Below are positions 57,430-64,000 of a stretch of 64,000 nt of DNA, piece after piece. The position numbers and the translations under genes were made by a program. Positions within the stretch are counted from its first letter, which is position 1, and the number at the start of each line of letters is the position of its first letter. The notes under the pieces are model-generated. The model was not told the DNA's origin. It ran no database searches and was given only the letters and a program-made list of their open reading frames with translations. The DNA is from Streptomyces flavidovirens DSM 40150 (lineage in GTDB: Bacteria; Actinomycetota; Actinomycetes; Streptomycetales; Streptomycetaceae): contig NZ_AUBE01000001.1 of NCBI RefSeq assembly GCF_000429085.1, forward strand, positions 248,001 through 312,000. The letters are read 5' to 3'.

Positions 57430-57680
57430 GTCAATCTCCTTCGGGGCAGTGCCCGGAGTCCGCACTTTGCGGCTCCGCGTCGCCGCGATGATTGCCCCGC
57501 CCGGAAAATTTACCGGCAGTACGAACCACAACTGCAACTTGTATCGACAGTAGCACGGCAGGATCGACTCTGCGGCGTCAGCAATTCCACCCTGCCGGTT
57601 GTACGAGATATCCTCGACCCGCGTTGCTTCAATTTCTTACTTCGCGGCTACAGATATTCACTCACCCCGAATCGGACACC

Positions 57681-57788
57681 ATGACGAAAGCCCGGCCGAG
57701 GGCCGCGATCGTGGTGACCGCCGCCCTGGCCGGGCTCTCGCTGAGCTACGGGACGTATCTGGTGACGATCGCCCCGGTGCCGTTGTGA
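57681..57788 (+). CDS. Possible 35-residue membrane peptide
   Basis: A short frame (MTKARPRAAIVVTAALAGLS then LSYGTYLVTIAPVPL) with a basic N-terminus and one hydrophobic helix, ending 10 bp before the convergent YbjN gene's stop. The ribosome site is weak. It may be a real small membrane protein or chance. Confidence 0.35.
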   Translation: MTKARPRAAIVVTAALAGLSLSYGTYLVTIAPVPL

Positions 57789-57798
57789 CGCGCGGTGC

Positions 57799-58329
57799 TC
57801 AGGCCTCGCCGTCGCCGTCGCCCTCGGCGGAGTCGACGTCCTTCTCCAGGCCGAGCTGCTCGACGAGCCACTTGTCGAACTCGATCGAGGCGCGCACCCA
57901 GCCGACCGTCGACGACACGAAGTGCTCCAGGCTGACGCCGGTGCCGATCAGCATCTGCGCCTCACCGATGAGACGGACGGTGCCGTCGTCGTGGGTGTGG
58001 CTGTAGACCTTGGGCCACAGCGTGCGGCGGTTCCAGTCGTCGATCAGTTCGAGGAGCTGGACCTTCTCCTCAATCTGGTGCGGCCGGTCGTAGAACGTCC
58101 GTACCGAGAAGACCTGCTGGTCGTCCTCGCCGCGGAACATGAAGTACGTGCGGAATTCCTCCCACGGCGCGGCGAGGTCGCCCTCGTCGTCGACGACGTA
58201 CTTCAGCTCCATCTGCTCCAGCAGCTGCTTGACGAGGTCCTGGTCCGGGACCACGGGGCCCGCAGGCCCTTCGGGCTGCGGTTCGGGCTGGCCCCCGAAG
58301 TTCGGGATCGAGGACGGGTCGATGCTCAC
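57799..58329 (-). CDS. YbjN-domain (secretion-chaperone-like) protein
   Basis: A 176-residue protein of the YbjN/T3SS-chaperone-like fold: LLEQMELKYVVDDEGDLAAPWEEFRTYFMFRG, VFSVRTFYDR, LLELIDDWNRRTLWPKVY and LIGEAQMLIGTGVSLEHFVSSTVGWVRASIEFDKWL. Acidic tail. The GTG at 58329 (VSIDPSSIPNFGGQ) with GAAGGGAAA is preferred to an upstream ATG. These proteins help fold or regulate unknown partners. It is a core Streptomyces gene next to clpB. Confidence 0.85.
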   Translation of the reverse strand: MSIDPSSIPNFGGQPEPQPEGPAGPVVPDQDLVKQLLEQMELKYVVDDEGDLAAPWEEFRTYFMFRGEDDQQVFSVRTFYDRPHQIEEKVQLLELIDDWNRRTLWPKVYSHTHDDGTVRLIGEAQMLIGTGVSLEHFVSSTVGWVRASIEFDKWLVEQLGLEKDVDSAEGDGDGEA

Positions 58330-58451
58330 CGTGAATTTCCCTTCGTACGGTTTCTTCCATCCTCTCCCATCTCGGGGCACCAGTGGCAAGCCCTGCCACC
58401 CGCGATCCGCTGCGGGCGCAAACCTGACTGACGAGCCTTCCCTGGAGCGCC

Positions 58452-61037
58452 TTACTCGGCGCGCCCGACCGACAGGCCGTCCCCGGCCCGGTCCACCCGG
58501 ACCGTGTCGCCGTCGGTGATCTCGCCCGCGAGGATCTCCTTCGCGAGCCGGTCGCCGATCGCCGTCTGGATGAGGCGGCGCAGCGGGCGGGCGCCGTAGG
58601 CCGGGTCGTTGCCCTTGTCCGCGAGCCAGGCCAGGGCCGCCGGAGTGATGTCGAGGGTGAGGCGGCGGTCGGCGAGGCGCTTGGCGAGGCGGCCGATCTG
58701 GAGCTCGGCGATGTGCGCCAGCTCGTCCCGCGACAGGGCCGAGAAGACGACCAGGTCATCGAGCCGGTTGAGGAACTCCGGCTTGAAGGAGGCCCGTACG
58801 AGCTCCAGGACCTGCTCCTTCTTCACTTCCTCGCTGGTCGTCGGCTCGACCAGGTACTGGCTGCCGAGGTTCGACGTCAGGACGAGGATGGTGTTGCGGA
58901 AGTCGACCGTCCGCCCCTGCCCGTCGGTCAGCCGGCCGTCGTCGAGGACCTGGAGCAGGATGTCGAAGACCTCGGGGTGGGCCTTCTCGACCTCGTCGAG
59001 GAGTACGACGCTGTACGGGCGGCGGCGGACCGCCTCGGTGAGCTGGCCGCCCTCCTCGTACCCGACGTAACCGGGAGGCGCGCCGACCAGCCGCGCGACG
59101 CTGTGCTTCTCGCTGTACTCGCTCATGTCGATGCGGACCATGGCCCGCTCGTCGTCGAAGAGGAAGTCCGCGAGCGCCTTGGCCAGCTCGGTCTTGCCGA
59201 CACCGGTCGGGCCCAGGAAGAGGAAGGAGCCGGTGGGGCGGTCCGGGTCGGCGATGCCGGCGCGGGTGCGGCGTACCGCGTCCGAGACGGCGCGCACCGC
59301 CTGGTGCTGGCCGATCAACCGCTTGCCCAGCTCGTCCTCCATCCGCAGCAGCTTCTGCGTCTCGCCTTCGAGGAGGCGTCCGGCGGGGATGCCGGTCCAG
59401 GAGCCGACGACGTCGGCGATGTCGTCGGGGCCGACCTCCTCCTTGACCATGGTGTCCGTACGGACCTCCGCCTCGGCGGCGGCGGCCTCCTCCAGCTCGC
59501 GCTCCAGGCCGGGGATCTCGCCGTACAGCAGCTTGGAGGCGGTGTCGAAGTCGCCGTCGCGCTGGGCGCGTTCGGCCTGGCCGCGCAGGTCGTCGAGCTT
59601 CTCCTTCAGCTCACCGACCCGGTTGAGGCCCTGCTTCTCCTTCTCCCAGCGGGCGTTGAGGCCGCGCAGCTCCTCCTCCTTGTCAGCGAGGTCGCGGCGG
59701 AGCTTCTCCAGCCGCTGCTTGCTCGCCGGGTCGGATTCGTTCTTGAGCGCGAGTTCCTCCATCTTCAGCCGGTCGACGGAGCGCTGGAGTTCGTCGATCT
59801 CGACGGGCGAGGAGTCGATCTCCATGCGGAGCCGCGACGCGGCCTCGTCGACGAGGTCGATGGCCTTGTCGGGGAGGAACCGGGAGGTGATGTACCGGTC
59901 CGAGAGGGCCGCGGCCGCCACCAGCGCGGAGTCCGCGATCTGCACCTTGTGGTGGGCCTCGTACCGCCCCTTGAGGCCGCGGAGGATCGCGATGGTGTCC
60001 TCGACGGTCGGCTCGGCGACCAGCACCTGCTGGAAGCGGCGCTCCAGGGCGGGGTCCTTCTCGATCCGCTCCCGGTACTCGTCGAGCGTCGTCGCACCGA
60101 CCATGCGCAGCTCGCCGCGGGCCAGCATCGGCTTGAGCATGTTGCCGGCGTCCATGGCGGAGTCACCGCCGGCGCCGGCCCCGACGACGGTGTGCAGCTC
60201 GTCGATGAAGGTGATGATCTGCCCGTCGCTCGCCTTGATCTCGGAGAGGACGGTCTTGAGCCGCTCCTCGAACTCGCCGCGGTACTTGGCCCCGGCGACC
60301 ATCGCGCCGAGGTCCAGCGACACCAGCCGCTTGTTCTTCAGCGACTCGGGTACGTCGCCCTTGACGATGCGCTGGGCGAGCCCTTCGACGACGGCCGTCT
60401 TGCCGACACCCGGCTCACCGATCAGCACGGGGTTGTTCTTCGTACGCCGCGACAGGACCTGCACGACGCGCCGGATCTCCTGGTCCCGCCCGATGACCGG
60501 GTCGAGCTTGCCCTCGCGCGCGGCCGCCGTGAAGTCGGTGCCGAACTTCTCCAGGGCCTTGTACTGACCCTCCGGGTCCGGTGTGGTCACCCGGCGTCCT
60601 CCCCTGATCTTCTCGAACGTGTCCAGCAGCCGCTCGGCGCTCGCGCCCTCCTGGGACAGTACGTCCCCGGCCTTGCCGCCCTTGGCCGCGATGCCAATGA
60701 GCAGGTGTTCCGTCGACAGGTACTCGTCACCCAGCTCCTTCGCCCGCTGGGAGGCGTCGGCGATGACCGCGAGCAGCTCGCGGTTGGGCTGGGGCGGGGC
60801 GACGGTGGACCCCGTCACGCTGGGCAGCGCGGCGAGCACCCGCTCGGTTCCGGAGCGTACGGCCGCCTGGTCGGCCTCGACGGCGGCCAGCAGGTCGATG
60901 ATGTTGGCGTTGTCCTCGCCCGCGAGCAGGGCCAGCAGCAGATGCGCGGGCGTGAGGTCCGCATGTCCGTCCTTGACGGCGCGGTTGCTCGCCGCCTGGA
61001 TCGCCTCCCGGCTCTTGTTGGTCAGCTCTGCGTCCAC
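58452..61037 (-). CDS. clpB: ATP-dependent disaggregase ClpB
   Basis: A full-length 861-residue AAA+ chaperone. It has N-domain repeats ([25 protein letters not shown]), first Walker [17 protein letters not shown] near residue 205, the coiled-coil middle domain rich in Glu/Arg ([20 protein letters not shown]), and second Walker [15 protein letters not shown] near 605. It works with DnaK to rescue aggregated proteins. HspR control is indicated by the HAIR element 63 bp ahead. Confidence 0.98.
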   Translation of the reverse strand: MDAELTNKSREAIQAASNRAVKDGHADLTPAHLLLALLAGEDNANIIDLLAAVEADQAAVRSGTERVLAALPSVTGSTVAPPQPNRELLAVIADASQRAKELGDEYLSTEHLLIGIAAKGGKAGDVLSQEGASAERLLDTFEKIRGGRRVTTPDPEGQYKALEKFGTDFTAAAREGKLDPVIGRDQEIRRVVQVLSRRTKNNPVLIGEPGVGKTAVVEGLAQRIVKGDVPESLKNKRLVSLDLGAMVAGAKYRGEFEERLKTVLSEIKASDGQIITFIDELHTVVGAGAGGDSAMDAGNMLKPMLARGELRMVGATTLDEYRERIEKDPALERRFQQVLVAEPTVEDTIAILRGLKGRYEAHHKVQIADSALVAAAALSDRYITSRFLPDKAIDLVDEAASRLRMEIDSSPVEIDELQRSVDRLKMEELALKNESDPASKQRLEKLRRDLADKEEELRGLNARWEKEKQGLNRVGELKEKLDDLRGQAERAQRDGDFDTASKLLYGEIPGLERELEEAAAAEAEVRTDTMVKEEVGPDDIADVVGSWTGIPAGRLLEGETQKLLRMEDELGKRLIGQHQAVRAVSDAVRRTRAGIADPDRPTGSFLFLGPTGVGKTELAKALADFLFDDERAMVRIDMSEYSEKHSVARLVGAPPGYVGYEEGGQLTEAVRRRPYSVVLLDEVEKAHPEVFDILLQVLDDGRLTDGQGRTVDFRNTILVLTSNLGSQYLVEPTTSEEVKKEQVLELVRASFKPEFLNRLDDLVVFSALSRDELAHIAELQIGRLAKRLADRRLTLDITPAALAWLADKGNDPAYGARPLRRLIQTAIGDRLAKEILAGEITDGDTVRVDRAGDGLSVGRAE

Positions 61038-61099
61038 TGGCTCTCTCCTCCTCGGCGGGTCGCCTTCTTCCCAGCTATGACATACACAGCATACGCAAA

Positions 61100-61120
61100 C
61101 TTGAGTCTATTCCACTCAAG
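61100..61120. promoter_or_regulatory. HAIR operator (HspR-binding inverted repeat)
   Basis: CTTGAGT-N7-ACTCAAG, a perfect match to the HspR-associated inverted repeat. It lies between the divergent clpB (start 61037) and the F420-type oxidoreductase gene (start 61150), so HspR bound here could repress both. The hspR gene itself is at 63483. Confidence 0.95.
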
Positions 61121-61149
61121 GACGGGAGGACAGCGGCTATTGTGCCGTC

Positions 61150-61581
61150 ATGGCCAATGATCTCGACGTACGGAACCCCAGCCCGGACTACCTCGCCTTC
61201 TGGCGCGAGTACCACCTGTGCACCCTGACAACCCTGCGCCCGGACGGCTCACCGCACGTCGTGCCGGTCGGCGTGACGTACGACCCCGAGGCGGGGCTCG
61301 CCCGTGTCATCACCAACAAGACCAGCACGAAGGTGGCGAACGTGCAGGCCGCGGGCGAGGGGGGCGCACGGGTCGCCGTCTGCCAGGTGAAGGGCGGCCA
61401 CTGGGCGACGCTCGAAGGGCGCGCGGTGGTCCGTACGGAACCGGACCTCATCGAGGAGGCGGTACGCCGCTACGCCGAGCGGTACGAGCGCACGCCGGCG
61501 CCGAACCCGGACCGCGTCCTGATCGAGATCACCCTGGACCGCGCGATGGGCCGCGCCCCGAGCACGGCCCGAACGGACTGA
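61150..61581 (+). CDS. PPOX-class F420-dependent enzyme
   Basis: A 143-residue split-beta-barrel flavin/F420 protein of the pyridoxamine-oxidase-like class. YLAFWREYHLCTLTTLRPDGSPHVVPVGVTYDPE holds the cofactor contact, and NKTSTKVANVQ, GGHWATLEGRAVV and VLIEITLDRAMG follow. It probably reduces or oxidises a small molecule with F420. The ATG is only about 29 bp from the HAIR operator, so it may be heat-controlled with clpB. Confidence 0.88.
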   Translation: MANDLDVRNPSPDYLAFWREYHLCTLTTLRPDGSPHVVPVGVTYDPEAGLARVITNKTSTKVANVQAAGEGGARVAVCQVKGGHWATLEGRAVVRTEPDLIEEAVRRYAERYERTPAPNPDRVLIEITLDRAMGRAPSTARTD

Positions 61582-61620
61582 CACGGACTGACACGGACTG
61601 ACACGGACTGACACGGACTG
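61571..61620. repeat. 10-bp tandem repeat at the gene 3' end
   Basis: Four exact copies of ACACGGACTG (61581-61620) after one variant GAACGGACTG at 61571. The array starts at the last codons and stop of the F420-type gene, so it grew by slippage across the stop. Copy number may vary between strains. Confidence 0.85.
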
Positions 61621-61668
61621 ACACGTCTGACGCGGCCCGACACGGCCTGTCCGCCCGTACGTACGCAG

Positions 61669-61712
61669 CACAGCGGCGCCATCGTGTTCAGGTCCACGAT
61701 GACGCCGCTGTG
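61669..61712. terminator. Terminator between convergent genes
   Basis: 18-bp arms with one mismatch (CACAGCGGCGCCATCGTG versus its complement) and an 8-nt loop, between the F420-type gene and the minus-strand Rieske-like gene. Confidence 0.8.
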
Positions 61713-61754
61713 TGGGGGAGCGCCTGAGCGATTGTGAACGACGGGGGAATCGCT

Positions 61755-62075
61755 TCAGGCGCTGCGGGGGGTGGCGGTGCTGGTTTCTGGTTCGATCAGC
61801 TGGTGGTCACGCTGGTCGAGATTGACGAAGACCATGCCGTAACGCACGGCACAGCGAACGGGTTGCGGGCCACCCCGCGGCTTGCGAAGGCACCGGTAGG
61901 CACGGACGTCCTCATCCTCTTCACGCGCGACCAGGATCGGCTCGCCGAACAGCGTGACCATCAGCGAGTCGCCACGGTGGGGAATGGCCGTGACCAGATC
62001 GATGAAGTGCCACCCGGAGCGGTACGCGGTGGCCATCTCACGCCTGAAGGTGCGGTCGTCCGGTGGAACAGTCAT
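61755..62075 (-). CDS. Rieske-like domain protein lacking cluster ligands
   Basis: A 106-residue protein: RREMATAYRSGWHFIDLVTAIPHRGDSLMVTLFGEPILVAREEDEDVRAYRCL, then KPRGGPQPVRCAVRYGMVFVNLDQRDHQLIEPE. The spacing recalls the Rieske [2Fe-2S] domain of ring-hydroxylating oxygenases (GEPILVxRxxDxxVRAF ... CRYH), but CxH and CxxH are not intact (YRCLRKPRG, VRCAVRYG). It is probably a non-redox relative. The ATG overlaps the stop of the peptide gene (ATGA). I have not matched it to a named family. Confidence 0.65.
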   Translation of the reverse strand: MTVPPDDRTFRREMATAYRSGWHFIDLVTAIPHRGDSLMVTLFGEPILVAREEDEDVRAYRCLRKPRGGPQPVRCAVRYGMVFVNLDQRDHQLIEPETSTATPRSA

Positions 62076-62260
62076 GCGTCTGTCTTGGCCGGCACACTGT
62101 CCCAGCCCAGGTCCGGCGGAGACTCTGCCTGTGCACCAGCCGGACCCCCGCCCGCAGGCTTGCTGTCCCAGGCGAGGTCATCCATCGTGGTCCCAGTACC
62201 GAGGGCCAGCCCGGCTGCGAAGGCAGTCGCAAGTACCGAGCGAAGCATTCTCTTGTACAT
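62072..62260 (-). CDS. Small secreted peptide with repeated WDS motif
   Basis: A 62-residue precursor. MYKRMLRSVLATAFAAGLAL gives a short signal sequence, followed by TMDDLAWDSKPAGGGPAG, AQAESP and PDLGWDSVPAKTDA. The near-repeat D-L-(A/G)-W-D-S-x-P-A occurs twice in the mature part. The start could be the GTG at 62278 or the ATG at 62248. Coupled by ATGA to the Rieske-like gene and divergent from a LuxR regulator. It may be a signal peptide, a modified-peptide precursor or a small wall protein; no assignment is claimed. Confidence 0.6.
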   Translation of the reverse strand: MYKRMLRSVLATAFAAGLALGTGTTMDDLAWDSKPAGGGPAGAQAESPPDLGWDSVPAKTDA

Positions 62261-62390
62261 AGTCGGCTTCGTCCTCACTTGAAAGGTTTCTTCTCTCCCC
62301 GCACCACGACCATGGCCTATTCGGCCACGTCAACACCACTGGGTCGATGCATCATGTTCCTGCACGTTCAGGACCCTGGGGGGTGGAGTT

Positions 62391-63374
62391 ATGACCGCAA
62401 GTGACTCAAATCAGGCACATCCCCATGCCGTAACTGATCTGTGCGACGAAGGAAGACGCCTCTACGCCAGCGCTCTGCGCGCCGGACGGATCGCTCGCAC
62501 CGAGGTCACACCCGCTCCCTGCCTCATGGAGTTCGCGCTGCTGCACCCCGACCCGGACGACGCCGACTGGCTCCGCCCGGTTCCGCCGTCCGCCGCGCTG
62601 GCTCAACGCCTGCACCCCATCGAGCGTGAAATCCGCGAGCGCAGGCACTTGACCATTGAACTGGCCGACTCGTTTGAGCCATTCATGGCCATCAGCGCAC
62701 AGGATCCCCCCACCACTCACGCCATCACCGTGCTGGAGGGCTTCAACCGGATCAACGCGGCCATAGACCTCGCCACGGCCGAGTGCCGCACAGAAGTGCT
62801 TACCGTCCAACCCGGCGGCGGACGCAGCGAACACGCCCTCCACGAGGCGCTGGAGCGGGGCCAGGCGCTCATCGGCCGAGGCGTCAGCATGCGCACCCTG
62901 TATCAGCACACAGTCCGCCACAGCCAGGGCACGCTTGCCTACGCGGAACGTATGGCCGAGGGCAAAGTCGAGATACGGACGCTCGAACAGCTCATAGAAC
63001 GACTGATGATCTTCGATCGTACGGTCGCCTTCATACCCGCGCGCGACGACCGTCAAGTCGCCCTGGAACTGCGCCATCCCGGCCTGGTCGAGTACCTCGC
63101 GGCCGTCTTCGAGCAGTTCTGGCAACGTGGAGTACCGCTCCAGGAGCAGGTCTCGTACGACCACACCCCCGACGGCATATCCGGCGTTCAGCGCTCCATC
63201 GCCAAGCTGCTCGTCGAGGGGTACGTCGACGAGGCCATCGCCCGCCGGCTCGGCATGAACGTACGCACCGCCCGCGCGCACATAGCCAAGCTCGCCGCCA
63301 CCCTCGGCAGCGGCAGCCGCGCCCAACTCGGCTACCTCATCGCGCAGTCGAGCATCCTGGAGCAGGATCACTGA
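62391..63374 (+). CDS. LuxR-type orphan regulator
   Basis: A 327-residue regulator related to that at 43233. The HTH is GVQRSIAKLLVEGYVDEAIARRLGMNVRTARAHIAKLAATLG, and the body shares MRTLYQHTVRHSQGTLAYAERM and IFDRTVAFIPARDD. No receiver or ATPase motif. The ATG at 62391 has GGTGGAG ahead. It is divergent, across about 130 bp, from the peptide/Rieske-like pair, which it most likely controls. Confidence 0.88.
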   Translation: MTASDSNQAHPHAVTDLCDEGRRLYASALRAGRIARTEVTPAPCLMEFALLHPDPDDADWLRPVPPSAALAQRLHPIEREIRERRHLTIELADSFEPFMAISAQDPPTTHAITVLEGFNRINAAIDLATAECRTEVLTVQPGGGRSEHALHEALERGQALIGRGVSMRTLYQHTVRHSQGTLAYAERMAEGKVEIRTLEQLIERLMIFDRTVAFIPARDDRQVALELRHPGLVEYLAAVFEQFWQRGVPLQEQVSYDHTPDGISGVQRSIAKLLVEGYVDEAIARRLGMNVRTARAHIAKLAATLGSGSRAQLGYLIAQSSILEQDH

Positions 63375-63411
63375 CTACCGCGTGAGCGCACGTACGCCGA
63401 CGGGGCGCGGC

Positions 63412-63451
63412 AGAAGGCCCGTCACCCCGAGTCGTGGGTGACGGGCCTTCT
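63412..63451. terminator. Terminator between LuxR gene and hspR
   Basis: 16-bp perfect arms AGAAGGCCCGTCACCC and complement with an 8-nt loop, between convergent genes; it ends the dnaK-operon-type transcript. Confidence 0.88.
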
Positions 63452-63482
63452 CCGCGCACGGTTCTTCCCGTACGGAGCCGGA

Positions 63483-63932
63483 CTACTCCGACGTCCGCTT
63501 CGGGCGCCAGACCACCAGCGCACTCGCTTGCTGTACGTCCTCGTACCGGACCAGGTCACGCCGGTACGAGGCGTGGACCTGCGCCTCGCGCTGCTGCAGC
63601 GCGGCCGCCGCGCCGTCGACCGCCGCCGAGAGTTCGGCGACGCGCTGCTGGAGCGCGGTCACCTGGTTCTCCAGTTCGATGATGCGCTTGATGCCGGCCA
63701 GGTTGATGCCCTCGTCCTGCGACAGCTGCTGCACCTGACGGAGCAACTGGATGTCGCGGGCCGAGTAGCGCCGCCCGCGCCCGGCCGTGCGGTCGGGGGA
63801 GACCAGGCCGAGGCGGTCGTACTGCCGGAGGGTCTGCGGGTGCAGGCCGGAGAGCTGGGCCGCGACCGAAATGACGTACACCGGTGACTCGTCGGTCAGT
63901 TGGTACGGGTTACGACGCATGCGCGGGTCCAT
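63483..63932 (-). CDS. hspR: Heat-shock repressor HspR (MerR type)
   Basis: A 149-residue MerR-family repressor. SPVYVISVAAQLSGLHPQTLRQYDRLGLVSPDRTAGRGRRYSARDI is the winged HTH, followed by a coiled coil (IKRIIELENQVTALQQRVAEL). HspR with DnaK as co-repressor binds HAIR sites and controls dnaK, clpB and lon in Streptomyces. The ATG at 63932 follows the dnaJ TGA by one base, as expected for the last gene of the dnaK-grpE-dnaJ-hspR operon. Length matches known HspR. Confidence 0.97.
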   Translation of the reverse strand: MDPRMRRNPYQLTDESPVYVISVAAQLSGLHPQTLRQYDRLGLVSPDRTAGRGRRYSARDIQLLRQVQQLSQDEGINLAGIKRIIELENQVTALQQRVAELSAAVDGAAAALQQREAQVHASYRRDLVRYEDVQQASALVVWRPKRTSE

Positions 63933-63933
63933 C

Positions 63934-64000
63934 TCATGCTCCCTTCGCGGCCTGGAACAGCTCCGCCCGCGGGTCCTCCCCCGCGGTCGCCTCACGGTAG
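63934..64000 (-). CDS. dnaJ: DnaJ C-terminus (partial)
   Basis: The window ends inside a minus-strand gene whose last codons read YREATAGEDPRAELFQAAKGA then TGA (63934-63936). This is a plausible DnaJ C-terminal tail, and its place one base ahead of hspR fits dnaJ. Only 21 residues are visible, so the call rests mainly on operon order. Confidence 0.75.
   Translation of the reverse strand, partial: YREATAGEDPRAELFQAAKGA

Noticed and set aside
61581..61620. CRISPR array
   Set aside because: Units of 10 bp are directly adjacent without spacers; this is simple slippage.

Overview
The window is high-GC actinobacterial DNA, almost certainly from a Streptomyces chromosome. Support comes from GTG/TTG starts, a purA ... 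fba-pyrE ... clpB ... hspR gene order that I recall from the S. coelicolor core chromosome, a HAIR operator in front of clpB, a perfect parS site, and a gamma-butyrolactone (GBL) signalling pair. No tRNA, rRNA or CRISPR array was seen.

Layout. 0-14.3 kb is conserved core: DJ-1/MarR pair, a Ser/Thr kinase, purA, a diacylglycerol-kinase-like protein, small proteins, a CYP107-like P450, a Uma2 protein, a NarL-type two-component pair, an NmrA-like reductase, and the tryptophan-to-anthranilate genes (kynurenine formamidase, kynureninase, tryptophan 2,3-dioxygenase). 14.4-16.8 kb holds a TetR regulator and an MFS exporter with twin operator-like repeats. 16.9-41.1 kb is an accessory biosynthetic island. 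41.2-64 kb returns to core (DUF3151, fba, pyrE, aldose epimerase, spermidine-synthase-like, aminotransferase, YbjN, clpB, hspR, end of dnaJ), with two accessory inserts: an MFS/LuxR/hydrolase/SnoaL group (41.7-46.3 kb) and a peptide/Rieske-like/LuxR unit (61.7-63.4 kb).

The island. An unbroken minus-strand run carries two IS701-like transposase homologues that lack the catalytic Asp, then transketolase, aroA, aroE, aroC, aroK and aroB, the last six with overlapping stops and starts. This would push carbon through shikimate to chorismate, although no dehydroquinate dehydratase is present. A second minus-strand set has a phenazine-type DAHP synthase, a PhzD-PhzE fusion, a two-domain carrier protein and a phosphopantetheinyl transferase. 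A three-domain carboxylic acid reductase (CAR) is divergent from it. An SDR could aromatise the PhzD product to 3-hydroxyanthranilate. PhzF, PhzB, PhzA and PhzG are absent, so the end product is unlikely to be a phenazine; a reduced (aldehyde) amino-hydroxy-benzoate or a product derived from it is the best guess. Control is probably by an AfsA-type GBL synthase, a true GBL receptor and a second TetR protein. AT-rich inverted-repeat boxes stand out upstream of the NmrA gene, the transposase-like/shikimate operon, the SDR and the afsA/receptor pair.

The most unusual points are: the two catalytically degenerate transposase homologues at the head of a precursor-supply operon; the phzD-phzE fusion that keeps an internal ribosome binding site; matching docking-like helices on the carrier protein and its phosphopantetheinyl transferase; the AT-rich operator family; the parS site in the fba-pyrE gap; and the small secreted peptide/Rieske-like/LuxR unit beside hspR.
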